A stretch of 64,000 nucleotides of DNA. Source: Mycobacterium decipiens. GTDB lineage: Bacteria; Actinomycetota; Actinomycetes; Mycobacteriales; Mycobacteriaceae. The notes beneath the pieces were generated by a model that did not search any database, had not been told where the DNA came from, and was given only the letters and a program-made list of their open reading frames with translations. A program made the translations under genes and the position numbers. Shown here in pieces: positions 17,679 through 29,678 of this stretch (within the stretch, counting starts at the first letter, position 1; every line of letters begins with the position of its first letter). Location: positions 3,968,001 to 4,032,000 of the forward strand of contig NZ_OY970459.1 of NCBI RefSeq assembly GCF_963853665.1, written 5' to 3'.

Positions 17679-17684
17679 TAGGGT
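17679..17684 (+). promoter_or_regulatory. -10 hexamer upstream of helicase gene
   Basis: TAGGGT lies eight bases before the GTG at 17693, which is compatible with leaderless expression. The upstream gene ends only 88 bp away. Confidence 0.35.
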
Positions 17685-17692
17685 GAGCTCCC

Positions 17693-20515
17693 GTGGAGCC
17701 TCGTCGAGATCTTGAGTCGCGGGGCTTCGCCGGCACCTGGCGGGCATATCAGCGGCAAGCGTTGGACGCGTTCGACGCCGATATCGCGGCCGGGGACAAC
17801 CGGTGCTATCTGGTGCTGCCGCCTGGGGCGGGCAAGACGATCATCGGGCTCGAAGCGGCGCGCCGGTTGGGGCGCGCGACGTTGGTGTTGGTGCCCAACA
17901 CGGCGGTGCAGACACAGTGGGCTGCGACGTGGGATAGCAGCTTTGCGTCGCCGGACCCGTCGGCGTCGCGGTGCGGAACCGAGCGTGACTTGACCTCGGC
18001 GATGAACGTGCTGACCTATCAGTCTCTGGCGGTAATCGACGCCGAAACGGATTCGACGGTCCGGCGCGCGGTCCTGCGCAGCCGCGACCAGGAAGCATTG
18101 TTGGCGCTGCTGCACCCCAACGGCAGGGCGTTGATCGACCGGGCTGCGACACAAGGCCCGTGGACGCTGGTGCTCGATGAGTGTCATCATCTGCTAGCGA
18201 CGTGGGGTGCGCTGGTCAGTGCGCTGGCGTCGGTGCTCGGGCCGCAGACCGCGCTGATCGGGCTCACCGCCACCCCGGCGACGGAGCTCACCGGATGGCA
18301 GCACACCCTGCACGATGAGCTGTTCGGCACCGCCGACTTCGTGGTCCCGACACCCGCATTGGTAAAGGAAGGCGACCTCGCGCCCTATCAAGAGTTGGTC
18401 TACCTGACCGAACCGACGCCCGAGGAGCAGTCCTGGATCGCGACCCACCGGGCTCGTTTCGCCGACCTCATGCTCGCGCTCATCGACCAGCAGGTGGGCA
18501 GCATGTCGCTGGCCGCGTGGCTGCACACCCGGATCGTGGACCGATCGACGCGTGCGGGCAACCAGATCGCGTGGTCGACGTTCGAACGTGCCGAACCCGA
18601 CCTCGCGTGCAGCGGGCTGCGCTTCGCCAATGACGGCCTGATTCCGCTGCCCGACGGAGCGCGCCTGCGCGAGCAGCATCGCGTTGCGCCCGATGCGCAA
18701 GATTGGGTCAATGTTTTGACCGACTTCAGCATCGGGCACCTGCAACAAAGTACGGATCCCCGCGATGCGCAGGCGCTCACCGCGATCAAACGGGTGCTGC
18801 CCGGCCTGGGCTACCGACTGACCAGTCGCGGTGTGCGCGTTGCGACCTCGCCGGTAGACCGAGTGTGCGCGTTGTCCGAGTCGAAGGTCGCCGCAACCGC
18901 GCACATCCTCGACACCGAGGACGCCGTCCTTGGATCGCGGTTGCGAGCGCTGGTGCTGTGCGACTTCGAAGCGATGACCGGCACGCTTCCGACCTCGCTG
19001 AGGGGAGCTCCCGTCAGCGAGCAGTCGGGTTCGGCCCAGCTGGTCACCGCCATGCTCGCCGTCTCCGACAGCCGGCGCAGCACGCCGCTTCACGCCTTAT
19101 TGGTGACGGGTCAAACCTTCGCCTGTCCGGCCGCGGTGGCAGATGACCTGATCGCCTTCTGCGCCGAGCGCGGCGCGCTCGTCACAGCCGAGCCGTTCGA
19201 CGCGCACCCCCTGCTGCGGGTGGTGCGCGGCAGCGGCGGCGGCTTCACCCCCCGAACCTGGGTCGCGCTGGCGACGACATATTTCCTGGCCGGACGCGCC
19301 CGCGTGCTGGTCGGCACCCGCGCACTGCTCGGCGAAGGATGGGACTGCGCGGCGGTCAACGTCAACATCGACCTGACCAGCGCAACCACCCACGCGGCCA
19401 TCACGCAGATGCGTGGCCGCGCAATTCGCAAGGACCCCACCGACGGTGACAAGGTGGCGGACAACTGGTCGGTCTGCTGTATCACCGCAGACCACCCGCG
19501 CGGTGATGCCGACTACCTGCGCCTGGTGCGCAAACACGACGGGTACTACGCGGCAAGCCCGCAGCAGCTCATCGAATCGGGTGTGACGCATTGCGATCCG
19601 TCGCTGTCGCCCTACGGTCCACCGGTCGCCGAGGCTCACGCCATCACCGCGCGAGCGCTGCAGCGCGCCGCCGAACGAGCCCGGGCAAGGGCCTGGTGGC
19701 GAATCGGTGAGCCCTACGAAGGAATCGACGTCGCAACCATCCGCGTCCGATCGCGCCACTCGCTTGGCGTCGCCGCGCCCCGCATCCCGGCGTCGGCACT
19801 GACCCCATCCGTGCCGGGACGCCTCAGCCCCCTCCACCTGGCAAGGGGCGCACTCACCAGCCTGTCCCTGGTCAGCGCCGGCGCCGGCACCGCGTTCGCC
19901 GCGACCGGTCTCGGCCCACTGGCCGGTGCCGCCACAGCCGGCGGCATCGTCGCGGCCAGTGCGGGGCTGCTGGCAACCGCCGCCGCAGCCGAAAGCCGCC
20001 GGCTGGCCAAGGCCCCCAACGCCCTCGAACAATTGGCCGCGGTCGTCGCGGATGCGCTGTACGACGCGGGCGGCGCCCAACGAGGAGCCGATGCACTTCG
20101 TCTCACGTCCGATCCCGACGGCTGGATCCGGTGCGAACTCGCCGACGTGCCCACCGAGCAGTCGCAACGCTTCACCGGGGCCCTCGACGAGCTGCTCGCG
20201 CCACTTGCCGAACCGCGCTACCTCATCGGACGCAAGATCCTGACGCCGCCCGCGGCGCGTATCGCGCGAGGCGTGTTCGCGGCCCGCGCCGTCGTCGGGC
20301 TGCCGCTGCCCGGGGCGATAGCCTGGCATGCGGTACCGCGCTGGTTCGCGCGCAACAAGGATCGACGGCAACGGCTGGCACGGGCATGGCGACAACACAT
20401 CGGCCCACCCCGGCAACTGCCGGCCGACTCGCCGGAAGGCCAAGCCATCCTCGATCTGTTCCGCGGCGACAACCCGCTCTCGGTGACCACCCAGCTCCGC
20501 ACGACCTGGCGGTGA
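17693..20515 (+). CDS. DEAD/DEAH-box helicase-like ATPase (Rv1179c-like)
   Basis: A 940-residue superfamily 2 helicase-like protein. Walker A is PPGAGKT (about residue 44), motif II is DECHHLL (about 162), motif III is GLTATPA (about 191), and motifs V-VI are GEGWDCAAVNVNID and QMRGRAIRKDP (about 545-585). After residue 720 comes a region with two hydrophobic stretches (SAGAGTAFAATGLGPLAGA and the following Ala-rich segment), an unusual C-terminus for a helicase and possibly membrane-associated. Length matches the remembered Rv1179c. It is convergent with dapC (9-bp gap). The nucleic-acid substrate and role are unknown. Confidence 0.85.
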   Translation: MEPRRDLESRGFAGTWRAYQRQALDAFDADIAAGDNRCYLVLPPGAGKTIIGLEAARRLGRATLVLVPNTAVQTQWAATWDSSFASPDPSASRCGTERDLTSAMNVLTYQSLAVIDAETDSTVRRAVLRSRDQEALLALLHPNGRALIDRAATQGPWTLVLDECHHLLATWGALVSALASVLGPQTALIGLTATPATELTGWQHTLHDELFGTADFVVPTPALVKEGDLAPYQELVYLTEPTPEEQSWIATHRARFADLMLALIDQQVGSMSLAAWLHTRIVDRSTRAGNQIAWSTFERAEPDLACSGLRFANDGLIPLPDGARLREQHRVAPDAQDWVNVLTDFSIGHLQQSTDPRDAQALTAIKRVLPGLGYRLTSRGVRVATSPVDRVCALSESKVAATAHILDTEDAVLGSRLRALVLCDFEAMTGTLPTSLRGAPVSEQSGSAQLVTAMLAVSDSRRSTPLHALLVTGQTFACPAAVADDLIAFCAERGALVTAEPFDAHPLLRVVRGSGGGFTPRTWVALATTYFLAGRARVLVGTRALLGEGWDCAAVNVNIDLTSATTHAAITQMRGRAIRKDPTDGDKVADNWSVCCITADHPRGDADYLRLVRKHDGYYAASPQQLIESGVTHCDPSLSPYGPPVAEAHAITARALQRAAERARARAWWRIGEPYEGIDVATIRVRSRHSLGVAAPRIPASALTPSVPGRLSPLHLARGALTSLSLVSAGAGTAFAATGLGPLAGAATAGGIVAASAGLLATAAAAESRRLAKAPNALEQLAAVVADALYDAGGAQRGADALRLTSDPDGWIRCELADVPTEQSQRFTGALDELLAPLAEPRYLIGRKILTPPAARIARGVFAARAVVGLPLPGAIAWHAVPRWFARNKDRRQRLARAWRQHIGPPRQLPADSPEGQAILDLFRGDNPLSVTTQLRTTWR

Positions 20516-20524
20516 ATCGGCCGC

Positions 20525-21622
20525 TTAGCCCAACCTCCGGACCGCGGCGGCGACCCGTTCATCGGTAGCGGTCAGCGCCACCCGCACGTGCCGGACGCCG
20601 CCCGGGCCGTAGAACTCGCCGGGCGCTACCAGGATGCCGCGCCGCGCCAACCACGCGACACTGTCCCGGCACGGCTCGCCGCGGGTGGCCCACAGATACA
20701 ACCCGGCTTCCGAATGATCGACAGCAAGACCCGCGGAACGCAGCGCCGGCAACAGTGCGGCCCGCCGGCGTGCGTAGCGCTCCCGCTGCAGCTTTTCGTG
20801 GGCGTCATCATCCAGCGCGGCCACCATGGCGGCCTGCACCGGCGTCGGCACCATCATCCCGGCGTGTTTGCGCACCGCCAGCAGCTCCGCAACCAGATCC
20901 GGGTCACCGGCAACCAAGCCGGCCCGGTACCCGGCCAGCGACGAACTCTTCGACAGCGAATGCACCGCCAGCAGCCCGGTGTGGTCACCGTCGCAGACCG
21001 AGGGATGCAGCAGCGACACCGGCTCGGCATCCCAGCCCAGCCCCAGATAGCACTCGTCGGAGACCAGGAGAACGCCCCGGTCGCGGGCCCACTCGACCAC
21101 CTTGCGCAGGTGGTCGACGCCGAGTACCCGTCCGGTCGGGTTACTCGGGGAATTCAGGTAGACCAGCGCCGGGGACTGCGGGCCCAACTGGGTCAGCGAA
21201 TCCGCCCCCAGCACCTGCGTTCCGGCCAGCCGGGCGCCGATGTCATACGTCGGATACGCCAATTCGGGCACCACCACCAGATCCGCGCCGCCCAGGCCCA
21301 ACAGCGTCGGCAACCAGGCGATGAGTTCCTTGGTGCCAATCACCGGCAGCACGGCCGCCTCGGTCAGCCCGGTGATGCCGTAGCGGCGGGCCAGGGCCGC
21401 CACCGCGGACTCCCGCAGCCGCGCGGTGCCCGCGGTTGCGGGATAGCCCGGCGCGGCACTGGCCGCCGCCAGCGCCTCTTGGATCAGCGGCGCGACCGGG
21501 TCAACGGGAGTGCCGACCGACAGGTCGACGAGGCCGTCCGGATGGGCCGCGGCCAGCGCTTTCGCCTCGGCCAGGGTGTCCCACGGGAAGACGGGCAGGG
21601 ACGCCGATACGAGCCGGCCCAT
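20525..21622 (-). CDS. dapC: N-succinyldiaminopimelate aminotransferase DapC
   Basis: A 365-residue fold-type I PLP aminotransferase expected to make N-succinyl-LL-diaminopimelate for lysine and peptidoglycan synthesis. It has the substrate-binding YLNSPSNPTGRVLG (about residue 150), SDECYLGLGWD (about 180) and the PLP lysine in HSLSKSSSLAGYRAG (about 215). The ATG at 21622 is chosen because GAAGGAG lies directly upstream. The gene begins 27 bp after the fdxC stop, so the two are co-transcribed. Synteny is with Rv1178. Assignment to dapC rather than another class I aminotransferase rests on context and family similarity. Confidence 0.88.
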   Translation of the reverse strand: MGRLVSASLPVFPWDTLAEAKALAAAHPDGLVDLSVGTPVDPVAPLIQEALAAASAAPGYPATAGTARLRESAVAALARRYGITGLTEAAVLPVIGTKELIAWLPTLLGLGGADLVVVPELAYPTYDIGARLAGTQVLGADSLTQLGPQSPALVYLNSPSNPTGRVLGVDHLRKVVEWARDRGVLLVSDECYLGLGWDAEPVSLLHPSVCDGDHTGLLAVHSLSKSSSLAGYRAGLVAGDPDLVAELLAVRKHAGMMVPTPVQAAMVAALDDDAHEKLQRERYARRRAALLPALRSAGLAVDHSEAGLYLWATRGEPCRDSVAWLARRGILVAPGEFYGPGGVRHVRVALTATDERVAAAVRRLG

Positions 21623-21648
21623 CCCCAGCTCCTTCAGCACCGGCCCAC

Positions 21649-21975
21649 TCAGTCGCCTTCGCCTTGCGGCGGCAGATCCTTGACCACTTGCGGGTCGTTC
21701 TCGGTCATGCCGACCTTGGCCGCACCGCCCGGCGATCCCAGCTCGTCGAAGAAATCGGCGTTGATCTGGGTGTAGTGGCCCCACTGGTCGGGCACGTCGT
21801 CTTCGTAGTAAATCGCTTCGACGGGGCAAACCGGCTCGCAGGCCCCACAGTCGACGCATTCGTCGGGATGGATGTACAACATCCGGGCACCCTCGTAGAT
21901 GCAGTCGACCGGGCACTCCTCAATGCATGCCTTGTCCTTGATGTCGACGCAAGGTTCGGCGATCGTGTACGTCAC
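21649..21975 (-). CDS. fdxC: 7Fe ferredoxin FdxC
   Basis: A 108-residue ferredoxin with a [3Fe-4S]/[4Fe-4S] cysteine pattern. The N-terminal CVDIKDKACIEECPVDC holds the first cluster residues and CVDCGACEPVCP supplies the second. The GTG at 21975 follows GAGGAG and gives the usual length for actinobacterial FdxC. It would donate electrons to P450s or other oxidoreductases, and the P450 at 10310 lacks a nearby partner, although no link can be shown. It is the first gene of the fdxC-dapC pair. Confidence 0.93.
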   Translation of the reverse strand: MTYTIAEPCVDIKDKACIEECPVDCIYEGARMLYIHPDECVDCGACEPVCPVEAIYYEDDVPDQWGHYTQINADFFDELGSPGGAAKVGMTENDPQVVKDLPPQGEGD

Positions 21976-22140
21976 GGACGTCTCCTCAAGGTGTCCTCCA
22001 GGTACTGCTCGAGTGTGGGCTGGCGTTTGCCTCGTCAAGGCTTCTTCCGGGCCCCCTCGTAGGCAAAACGTTCGGTTACTGATACTAGACGTTGCACATA
22101 CACGTAGACCACTTGGCACATCCGTCAATACACGCCAGTC

Positions 22141-22160
22141 TTATGCACCTAGTTGCATAA
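22141..22160. promoter_or_regulatory. PadR-type operator upstream of the PadR-fadH operon
   Basis: The perfect inverted repeat TTATGCA-N6-TGCATAA lies 17 bp upstream of the -10 hexamer of the PadR gene, over its -35 position. PadR regulators typically bind ATGT/ACAT-like inverted repeats with a similar half-site separation, so autoregulation is likely. Confidence 0.65.
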
Positions 22161-22177
22161 CGGTCTGGGTTGCCGTC

Positions 22178-22183
22178 TATGCT
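22178..22183 (+). promoter_or_regulatory. -10 hexamer for leaderless PadR gene
   Basis: TATGCT lies six bases before the ATG at 22190. No ribosome-binding site is visible, consistent with a leaderless mRNA. Confidence 0.6.
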
Positions 22184-22189
22184 GCCCGG

Positions 22190-24792
<2,603 letters not shown>

Positions 24793-24992
24793 ACTCATTT
24801 GACGGAACGTAAAACAACGCCGTTTTATGCGGCTGACCTGCAGATTGTTACGGCGGGACAGCGTCGTCCGATAACCTGTTTGATACAAGCAAGCCCACGG
24901 CGCCTGGTAACCTCGATCACAGACGACAACCGCTGGGCAGATGTCGTCGCCGTCTTTTTCGGCGGTGCAATAGTTGGGGAAGGTGTCCATAA

Positions 24993-25325
24993 ATGAGGCT
25001 GTCGTTGACCGCGTTGAGCGCCGGTGTTGGCGCCGTGGCATTGTCGTTGACCGTGGGGGCCGGGGTCGCATCTGCAAGTCCGCTGGATGCGGTGATTAAC
25101 ACCACCTGCAACTACGGCCAGGTGATAGCAGCGCTCAACGCGCAAGATCCTGGAGCTGCGGCCCAGTTCAACTCCTCGCCAATGGCGCAGACTTACTTGC
25201 GCAATTTCCTCGCCGCGCCGCCACCTCAGCGCGCGCAGATGGCCGCACAATTGCAGATCGTGCCGGGCGCTGCCCAGTACATGGGCCTCGTCGAGTCGGT
25301 TGCCGGCTCCTGCAGCAACTACTGA
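24993..25325 (+). CDS. Secreted low-molecular-weight antigen TB8.4-like
   Basis: A 110-residue exported protein. Residues 1-28 form a signal peptide ending VASA before SPLD. The mature 82 residues contain two cysteines (in INTTCNYG and at the C-terminal AGSCSNY) that can form the single disulphide of the TB8.4 family, plus a haemophore-like helical core. A strong ribosome-binding site (GGGGAAGG) lies before the ATG. The function is unproven; in M. tuberculosis the protein is a strong T-cell antigen. About 200 bp upstream hold the promoter region and no gene. Confidence 0.92.
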   Translation: MRLSLTALSAGVGAVALSLTVGAGVASASPLDAVINTTCNYGQVIAALNAQDPGAAAQFNSSPMAQTYLRNFLAAPPPQRAQMAAQLQIVPGAAQYMGLVESVAGSCSNY

Positions 25326-25353
25326 GCCTGGCCCGCGCGCGACTTCTATTCCG

Positions 25354-27936
25354 TTAGGCGGCCAACGGAGCGTACGTGGTGGTGCGCTGGCGCGCGGGGC
25401 GGCCTATGCCCGCCGCGATGGCGATCAGCTCGGCGACGGTTTTGGCCGACCCGTGTTCCGAACCGGCCATCCGTGAGATGGTCTCCTCCATCAGCGTGCC
25501 GCCCAGGTCGTTGGCGCCGCCGACCAGCATCACCTGCGTGCGCGCAACGCCCAGCTTCACCCAGCTGGTCTGAATGTGCGAGATGCGGCCGTGCAACATG
25601 ATTCGCGCCAGGGCGTGCACGGCCCGGTTGTCGCGATGGCTTGGCCCGGGGCGCGCCGCGCCGGCCAGGTATAGCGGCGAACTCTGGTGCACGAACGGCA
25701 ACGGCACGAACTCGGTGAAGCCGCCGGTACGGTCCTGGATGTCGCGCAACACGTTGAGATGGGCGACCCAATGCCGCGGGCTGTCGACGTGGCCATACAT
25801 CATGGTCGACGAGGATCGCAGGCCGACCTCATGAGCGGTGGTCACGATCTCCACCCATAGCGACGTCGGCAACTTGCCCTTGGTGAGCACCCAGCGCACT
25901 TCGTCGTCCAGGATCTCGGCGGCCGTTCCGGGGATGGTGTCCAGCCCCGCCTCGCGCAGGCCGAGCAGCCACTCGCGAATGCTCAGCCCGCTCTTGGTCA
26001 CACCGTTGGCGATCTCCATCGGGGAAAACGCGTGCACGTGCATGGCTGGCACCCGGGCCTTGATGGCACGGACCAGGTCGGCGTAGCCCGTCACCGGCAG
26101 CTCGGGGTCGATACCGCCCTGCATGCACACCTCGGTGGCACCGGCCAGGTGGGCCTCCCACGCACGGTCGGCGACATCAGCGGTTGACAGCGAGTACGCG
26201 TCGGCATCGCCCTTGCGTTGGGCGAACGCGCAGAATCGGCAACCGGTGTAGCAGATGTTGGTGAAGTTGATGTTGCGGTTGACCACGAAGGTCACGTCAT
26301 CGCCGACGGCATCGCGGCGCAACGAATCCGCTAGTGCCGTCACGGCTTCCAGCGCGGGACCGTCGGCGGTGGCCAACGCCAGGTACTCGTCGTCGGTGCA
26401 GCCGCCGGGGGCACGTTCCGCCGATCGCAGGGCGGCAAGCACATCGGTGTCGATGCGTTCCGGAGCGCGGGCAGCCAGTTCGTGCACCTGCGAACGGATC
26501 GAATCCCAGTCGCCAAAGGCGCTGTCGACGTCGCTTCGAGCGTCGCCGCTGCGACCCTCGACGTCGATCGCCGCGTTGAGGTCCACCCTGCCGCCGGACG
26601 CCAGGTCGTCGGGCTCCTGCCACGGTATGCCCACCGGGTTGACATCGCGCGCGAAGCCGGTCGCCGGATCGGCCAACGCCACAACATGTCCTCGCACGCG
26701 CGGGTCGATCCACGCGGCGCCTGCCTGCACATATTTGGGTTGCGCAGTCAGCCGCTGCACCAGGTCGTAGCCGGCCTCCGCGGTGACGGCGGCCAGCTCA
26801 TCCAGAGCCGGCCAGGGCCGCTCGGGGTTGACATGGTCGGGTGTCAGCGGTGAAACGCCGCCCCAGTCGTCGACACCCGCGGCGACCAGCGAAAGGCATT
26901 CGTCGCGCGACACCAGGTTCGGCGGCGCCTGAATGCGGATGCCCGGGCCGAGCACCAGCCGCGCAACCGCTACCGTCGCCAGGTAGTCCTGGATCCCGGC
27001 GTCGGGCACGGCCGCCATCGCGGTGTGTTGCTTGGCCCGGAAGTTCTGCACGATTACTTCTTGAATGTGCCCGAATTCCTTGTGCAACTTGCGAATCGCG
27101 TGCAACGTGTCGGCGCGTTCGGCCAGTGTCTCCCCGATGCCGACCAGCAGCCCGGTGGTGAACGGGATGGAGAGCCGGCCCGCATCGGTCAGGGCACGCA
27201 GCCGCACCGCCGGGTCCTTGTCGGGGCTGCCGTAGTGCGCGAGCCCCCTTGTTTCGAACAACCGCCGTGACGTCGTCTCGAGCATCATGCCCATCGACGG
27301 CGCCACCGGCTTGAGCCGCGACATCTCCGACCATGTCATGACGCCGGGGTTCAAGTGCGGCAGCAGCCCGGTCTCCTCCAGCACCCGGATCGCCATCGCC
27401 CGCACGTAGGATAGCGTCGCGTCGTACCCTCGCTCGGCGAGCCACTGACGCGCCTCGGGCCAGCGATCTTCGGGACGGTCGCCAAGCGTGAATAGCGCTT
27501 CCTTGCAACCGAGTTCGGCGCCGCGGCGGGCAACGTCCAGAATCTGGTCGGCTTCCAGGTACATGCCGGCGCCCTGGGCGCGCAGCTTGCCCGGCACGGT
27601 GACGAAGGTGCAGTAGTGGCAATTGTCCCGGCACAAATGGGTGACCGGGATGAACACCTTGCGCGAATAGCTGATCGGCAGCCGGCCGCCCGGCCCGTAA
27701 CGACCCGCCGAGGCCAGACCCGCGTCACGAACCCGCGCGGCGCTTACACATAGGTCGGTCAGATCGTCACCGCGTGCGGTCATCGCCACGGCCGCCTCAT
27801 CCACGTTCAGCGCCACGCCGTCGCGGGCCCGCCGCAGCACCCGCCGCAGCGCCGAAGCATCGGCCCGCGGGGCGACCGCAGCCGACACGACGGGACTCGG
27901 CAGAGCGGTCGGCTCCCGACCCGGAGTCAGCGGCAC
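25354..27936 (-). CDS. fbiC: FO synthase FbiC (F420 biosynthesis)
   Basis: An 860-residue fused radical-SAM enzyme that condenses 5-amino-6-ribitylamino-uracil with tyrosine to make FO, the chromophore of coenzyme F420. The N-terminal half (CofG) has the cluster motif CRDNCHYC (about residue 95) and the C-terminal half (CofH) has CYTGCRFC (about 580). The GTG at 27936 is preferred because it gives the family length and has GGGGAAG upstream; the frame stays open for another 44 codons. F420 is used by enzymes such as the Rv1155-like protein at 51173. It is convergent with the TB8.4 gene and divergent from PE12. Confidence 0.95.
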   Translation of the reverse strand: MPLTPGREPTALPSPVVSAAVAPRADASALRRVLRRARDGVALNVDEAAVAMTARGDDLTDLCVSAARVRDAGLASAGRYGPGGRLPISYSRKVFIPVTHLCRDNCHYCTFVTVPGKLRAQGAGMYLEADQILDVARRGAELGCKEALFTLGDRPEDRWPEARQWLAERGYDATLSYVRAMAIRVLEETGLLPHLNPGVMTWSEMSRLKPVAPSMGMMLETTSRRLFETRGLAHYGSPDKDPAVRLRALTDAGRLSIPFTTGLLVGIGETLAERADTLHAIRKLHKEFGHIQEVIVQNFRAKQHTAMAAVPDAGIQDYLATVAVARLVLGPGIRIQAPPNLVSRDECLSLVAAGVDDWGGVSPLTPDHVNPERPWPALDELAAVTAEAGYDLVQRLTAQPKYVQAGAAWIDPRVRGHVVALADPATGFARDVNPVGIPWQEPDDLASGGRVDLNAAIDVEGRSGDARSDVDSAFGDWDSIRSQVHELAARAPERIDTDVLAALRSAERAPGGCTDDEYLALATADGPALEAVTALADSLRRDAVGDDVTFVVNRNINFTNICYTGCRFCAFAQRKGDADAYSLSTADVADRAWEAHLAGATEVCMQGGIDPELPVTGYADLVRAIKARVPAMHVHAFSPMEIANGVTKSGLSIREWLLGLREAGLDTIPGTAAEILDDEVRWVLTKGKLPTSLWVEIVTTAHEVGLRSSSTMMYGHVDSPRHWVAHLNVLRDIQDRTGGFTEFVPLPFVHQSSPLYLAGAARPGPSHRDNRAVHALARIMLHGRISHIQTSWVKLGVARTQVMLVGGANDLGGTLMEETISRMAGSEHGSAKTVAELIAIAAGIGRPARQRTTTYAPLAA

Positions 27937-28187
27937 GTTGGTGTAACTTCCCCGCGATCTGATTTCATCCCCGCCCCCCACCAGGTGAGACTCCGGCCAA
28001 CCTTGGCGCCATACGCGCAACAGTAGCGCCAGACCAAGCTGGCCACGCGGTCGACCATCCTGCGCCAACGGCTGGATAGCCGTACACAGCGGTTCACCGC
28101 AGATCGCGATACCATCCTGGGGAGACTATCCAGTCCGAACAAGGCCGAGTGATAGCCCCCGTGTTGTGAACCTGGGAGAGGTACGAG

Positions 28188-29114
28188 ATGTCGTTTCTGC
28201 TTACGGCGCCGGAGGCGCTGGCGGCGGCGGCTGCGGACTTGTCCGGTATCGGTTCGACCCTCAACGTCGCCAATGCGGTAGCGGCGGTTCCCACCACCGG
28301 GGTCCTGGCTGCCGCCGCAGATGGGGTTTCGGCGCAGGTCGCCGCGCTGTTCTCCGCGCACGCTCAGGGGTATCAGCAGCTCAGCCGGCAGATGATGGCG
28401 GCATTCCAGGATCAGTTCGTGCTGGCTCTGCGGGCGGGTGCGAACTCGTATGCGGCCGCCGAGGCCAGCGCCGCGCAGACCATGAACGCCGTGAATGCGC
28501 CCGCCAAAGCGTTGCTGGGGCACCCACTGATGGGCGGCGGCACCTCGACCGGCGGCATGGTTGCCAACGCCCTGGGCCGGGTCCAAAGCATGTTCCTGGG
28601 CACCGGCGGCTCGAGTGCGCTCGGCGGCAACGCGGCGACCAATGCCCTCGCCACCGGTGCGCTGCAGCTATCACCCACCGGTGGAGCCGGCGGGCTGTCC
28701 GCCGCCAGCGCGCTGCTACCGCGCGCCGGCACGGCCGCCGCCGCGGCACTACCGGCCCTGGCCTTGGGGTCGATCGGCAACGAGATAAAGTATCTCTACA
28801 ACGCCCTCGAACCGTGGGTCCAGTACGGCTTCAACCTCACTGCATGGGCGGTGGGTTGGCTGCCCTATGTCGGAATCTTGGCGCCGCAGATCAACTTCTT
28901 CTATTTCCTCGGTGAGCCCATCGTGCAGTCCGTCCTGTTCAATACGATCGACTTCTTGGACGGAACAGTCACTTTCAGTCAGGCGCTGAACAACATCGGG
29001 ACGGCCACCACGGCGTCGATCAACCAATTCATCAACACCGAGATCAACTGGATACGTGGCTTCCTGCCACCGTTCCCGCCGGTCAGCCCGCCGGGATTCC
29101 CATCTTTGCCGTAG
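28188..29114 (+). CDS. PE12: PE family protein PE12
   Basis: A 308-residue PE protein. The PE domain is residues 1-95 (MSFLLTAPEALAAAAADL to the secretion motif YAAAE). A 200-residue C-terminal domain without PGRS repeats contains hydrophobic segments such as AWAVGWLPYVGILAPQINFF and a proline-rich end. Length matches the remembered Rv1172c. GGGAGAGG precedes the ATG. No PPE partner follows, so its partner must be encoded elsewhere. ESX-5 export to the outer envelope is inferred from the YxxxE signal. Confidence 0.9.
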   Translation: MSFLLTAPEALAAAAADLSGIGSTLNVANAVAAVPTTGVLAAAADGVSAQVAALFSAHAQGYQQLSRQMMAAFQDQFVLALRAGANSYAAAEASAAQTMNAVNAPAKALLGHPLMGGGTSTGGMVANALGRVQSMFLGTGGSSALGGNAATNALATGALQLSPTGGAGGLSAASALLPRAGTAAAAALPALALGSIGNEIKYLYNALEPWVQYGFNLTAWAVGWLPYVGILAPQINFFYFLGEPIVQSVLFNTIDFLDGTVTFSQALNNIGTATTASINQFINTEINWIRGFLPPFPPVSPPGFPSLP

Positions 29115-29130
29115 CGCGGGCCCGTCCGGA

Positions 29131-29613
29131 TTAGACCCGGCGCCGCCAAAGCACCCACGCCGGTGGCCCGACGCCCGCCGCAATGAAAACCGGCGCACCG
29201 TAGGCCAGCAGGCCCTGGCCGCCCAGAATGACGTCGTCGCCGGGGCCGCCGAAGCTCAGTACTGCCACCGTCAATAGCCAGGTCCACAGGGGCAGCGCGG
29301 CCACCCGCGCCGATGTGGTCCATCGCCCGGCCGCCCAAACCAGCGCGGCGTTGACCACTCCGCTGATCAAGGCGCTGACCGGAAATGGCACCGAGCCGAT
29401 ATACCAGGGCATCAAAAGGGCCCCGGCAAGTGCGGACAGGACCCCGTCGACAGCTAACAGGGCCAAGACCACCAAACGGATTGCAGGATCTGTCGAGCCG
29501 GTCTCGGCACCGGACTCGACGCGCGGCCTGGTTTCGGTCAGGTTGGGACGCTGTCGATCTGCGACAGTATCGATCCGATGACCCACTGCAGGCTGTCGAG
29601 TCGGTCCTGCCAA
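29131..29613 (-). CDS. Conserved membrane protein (Rv1171-like)
   Basis: A protein of up to 160 residues with four predicted membrane segments: LVVLALLAVDGVLSALAGAL, FPVSALISGVVNAALVWA, ALPLWTWLLTVAVLSF and APVFIAAGVGPPAWVLW. The first 45 residues are soluble. The start is uncertain: TTG at 29613 or GTG at 29586 are the only options and neither has a clear ribosome-binding site. Both overlap the 35-codon small ORF at 29538-29645, so it may be translated by coupling. It lies downstream of mshB and convergent with PE12. No function is known. Confidence 0.75.
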   Translation of the reverse strand: MAGPTRQPAVGHRIDTVADRQRPNLTETRPRVESGAETGSTDPAIRLVVLALLAVDGVLSALAGALLMPWYIGSVPFPVSALISGVVNAALVWAAGRWTTSARVAALPLWTWLLTVAVLSFGGPGDDVILGGQGLLAYGAPVFIAAGVGPPAWVLWRRRV

Positions 29614-29645
29614 TGCTGCAGATTAGGGTCCAGGTCGGGATCCAT
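29538..29645 (-). CDS. Candidate small ORF (35 aa) between mshB and Rv1171-like gene
   Basis: ATG at 29645 with GGAAGGAACTC just upstream, then 35 codons to TGA at 29538. The product begins MDPDLDPNLQHWQDRLDSLQ and ends IDSVPT; it is acidic with one amphipathic helix-like stretch. Its 3' half overlaps the possible starts of the membrane-protein gene in another frame. It begins 33 bp after the mshB stop on the same strand. The good ribosome-binding site and operon position support translation, but I recognise no family. Confidence 0.5.
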   Translation of the reverse strand: MDPDLDPNLQHWQDRLDSLQWVIGSILSQIDSVPT

Positions 29646-29678
29646 CCGAGTTCCTTCCGTGGCTGCCTGCTTGGCAGC

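Noticed and set aside
19097..20443. A 448-codon minus-strand open frame inside the helicase gene
   Set aside because: It lies entirely opposite clear helicase motifs and has no recognisable domain.
24799..24996. A 65-codon frame before the TB8.4 gene
   Set aside because: It occupies the promoter and leader of a well-defined gene and has no recognisable features.
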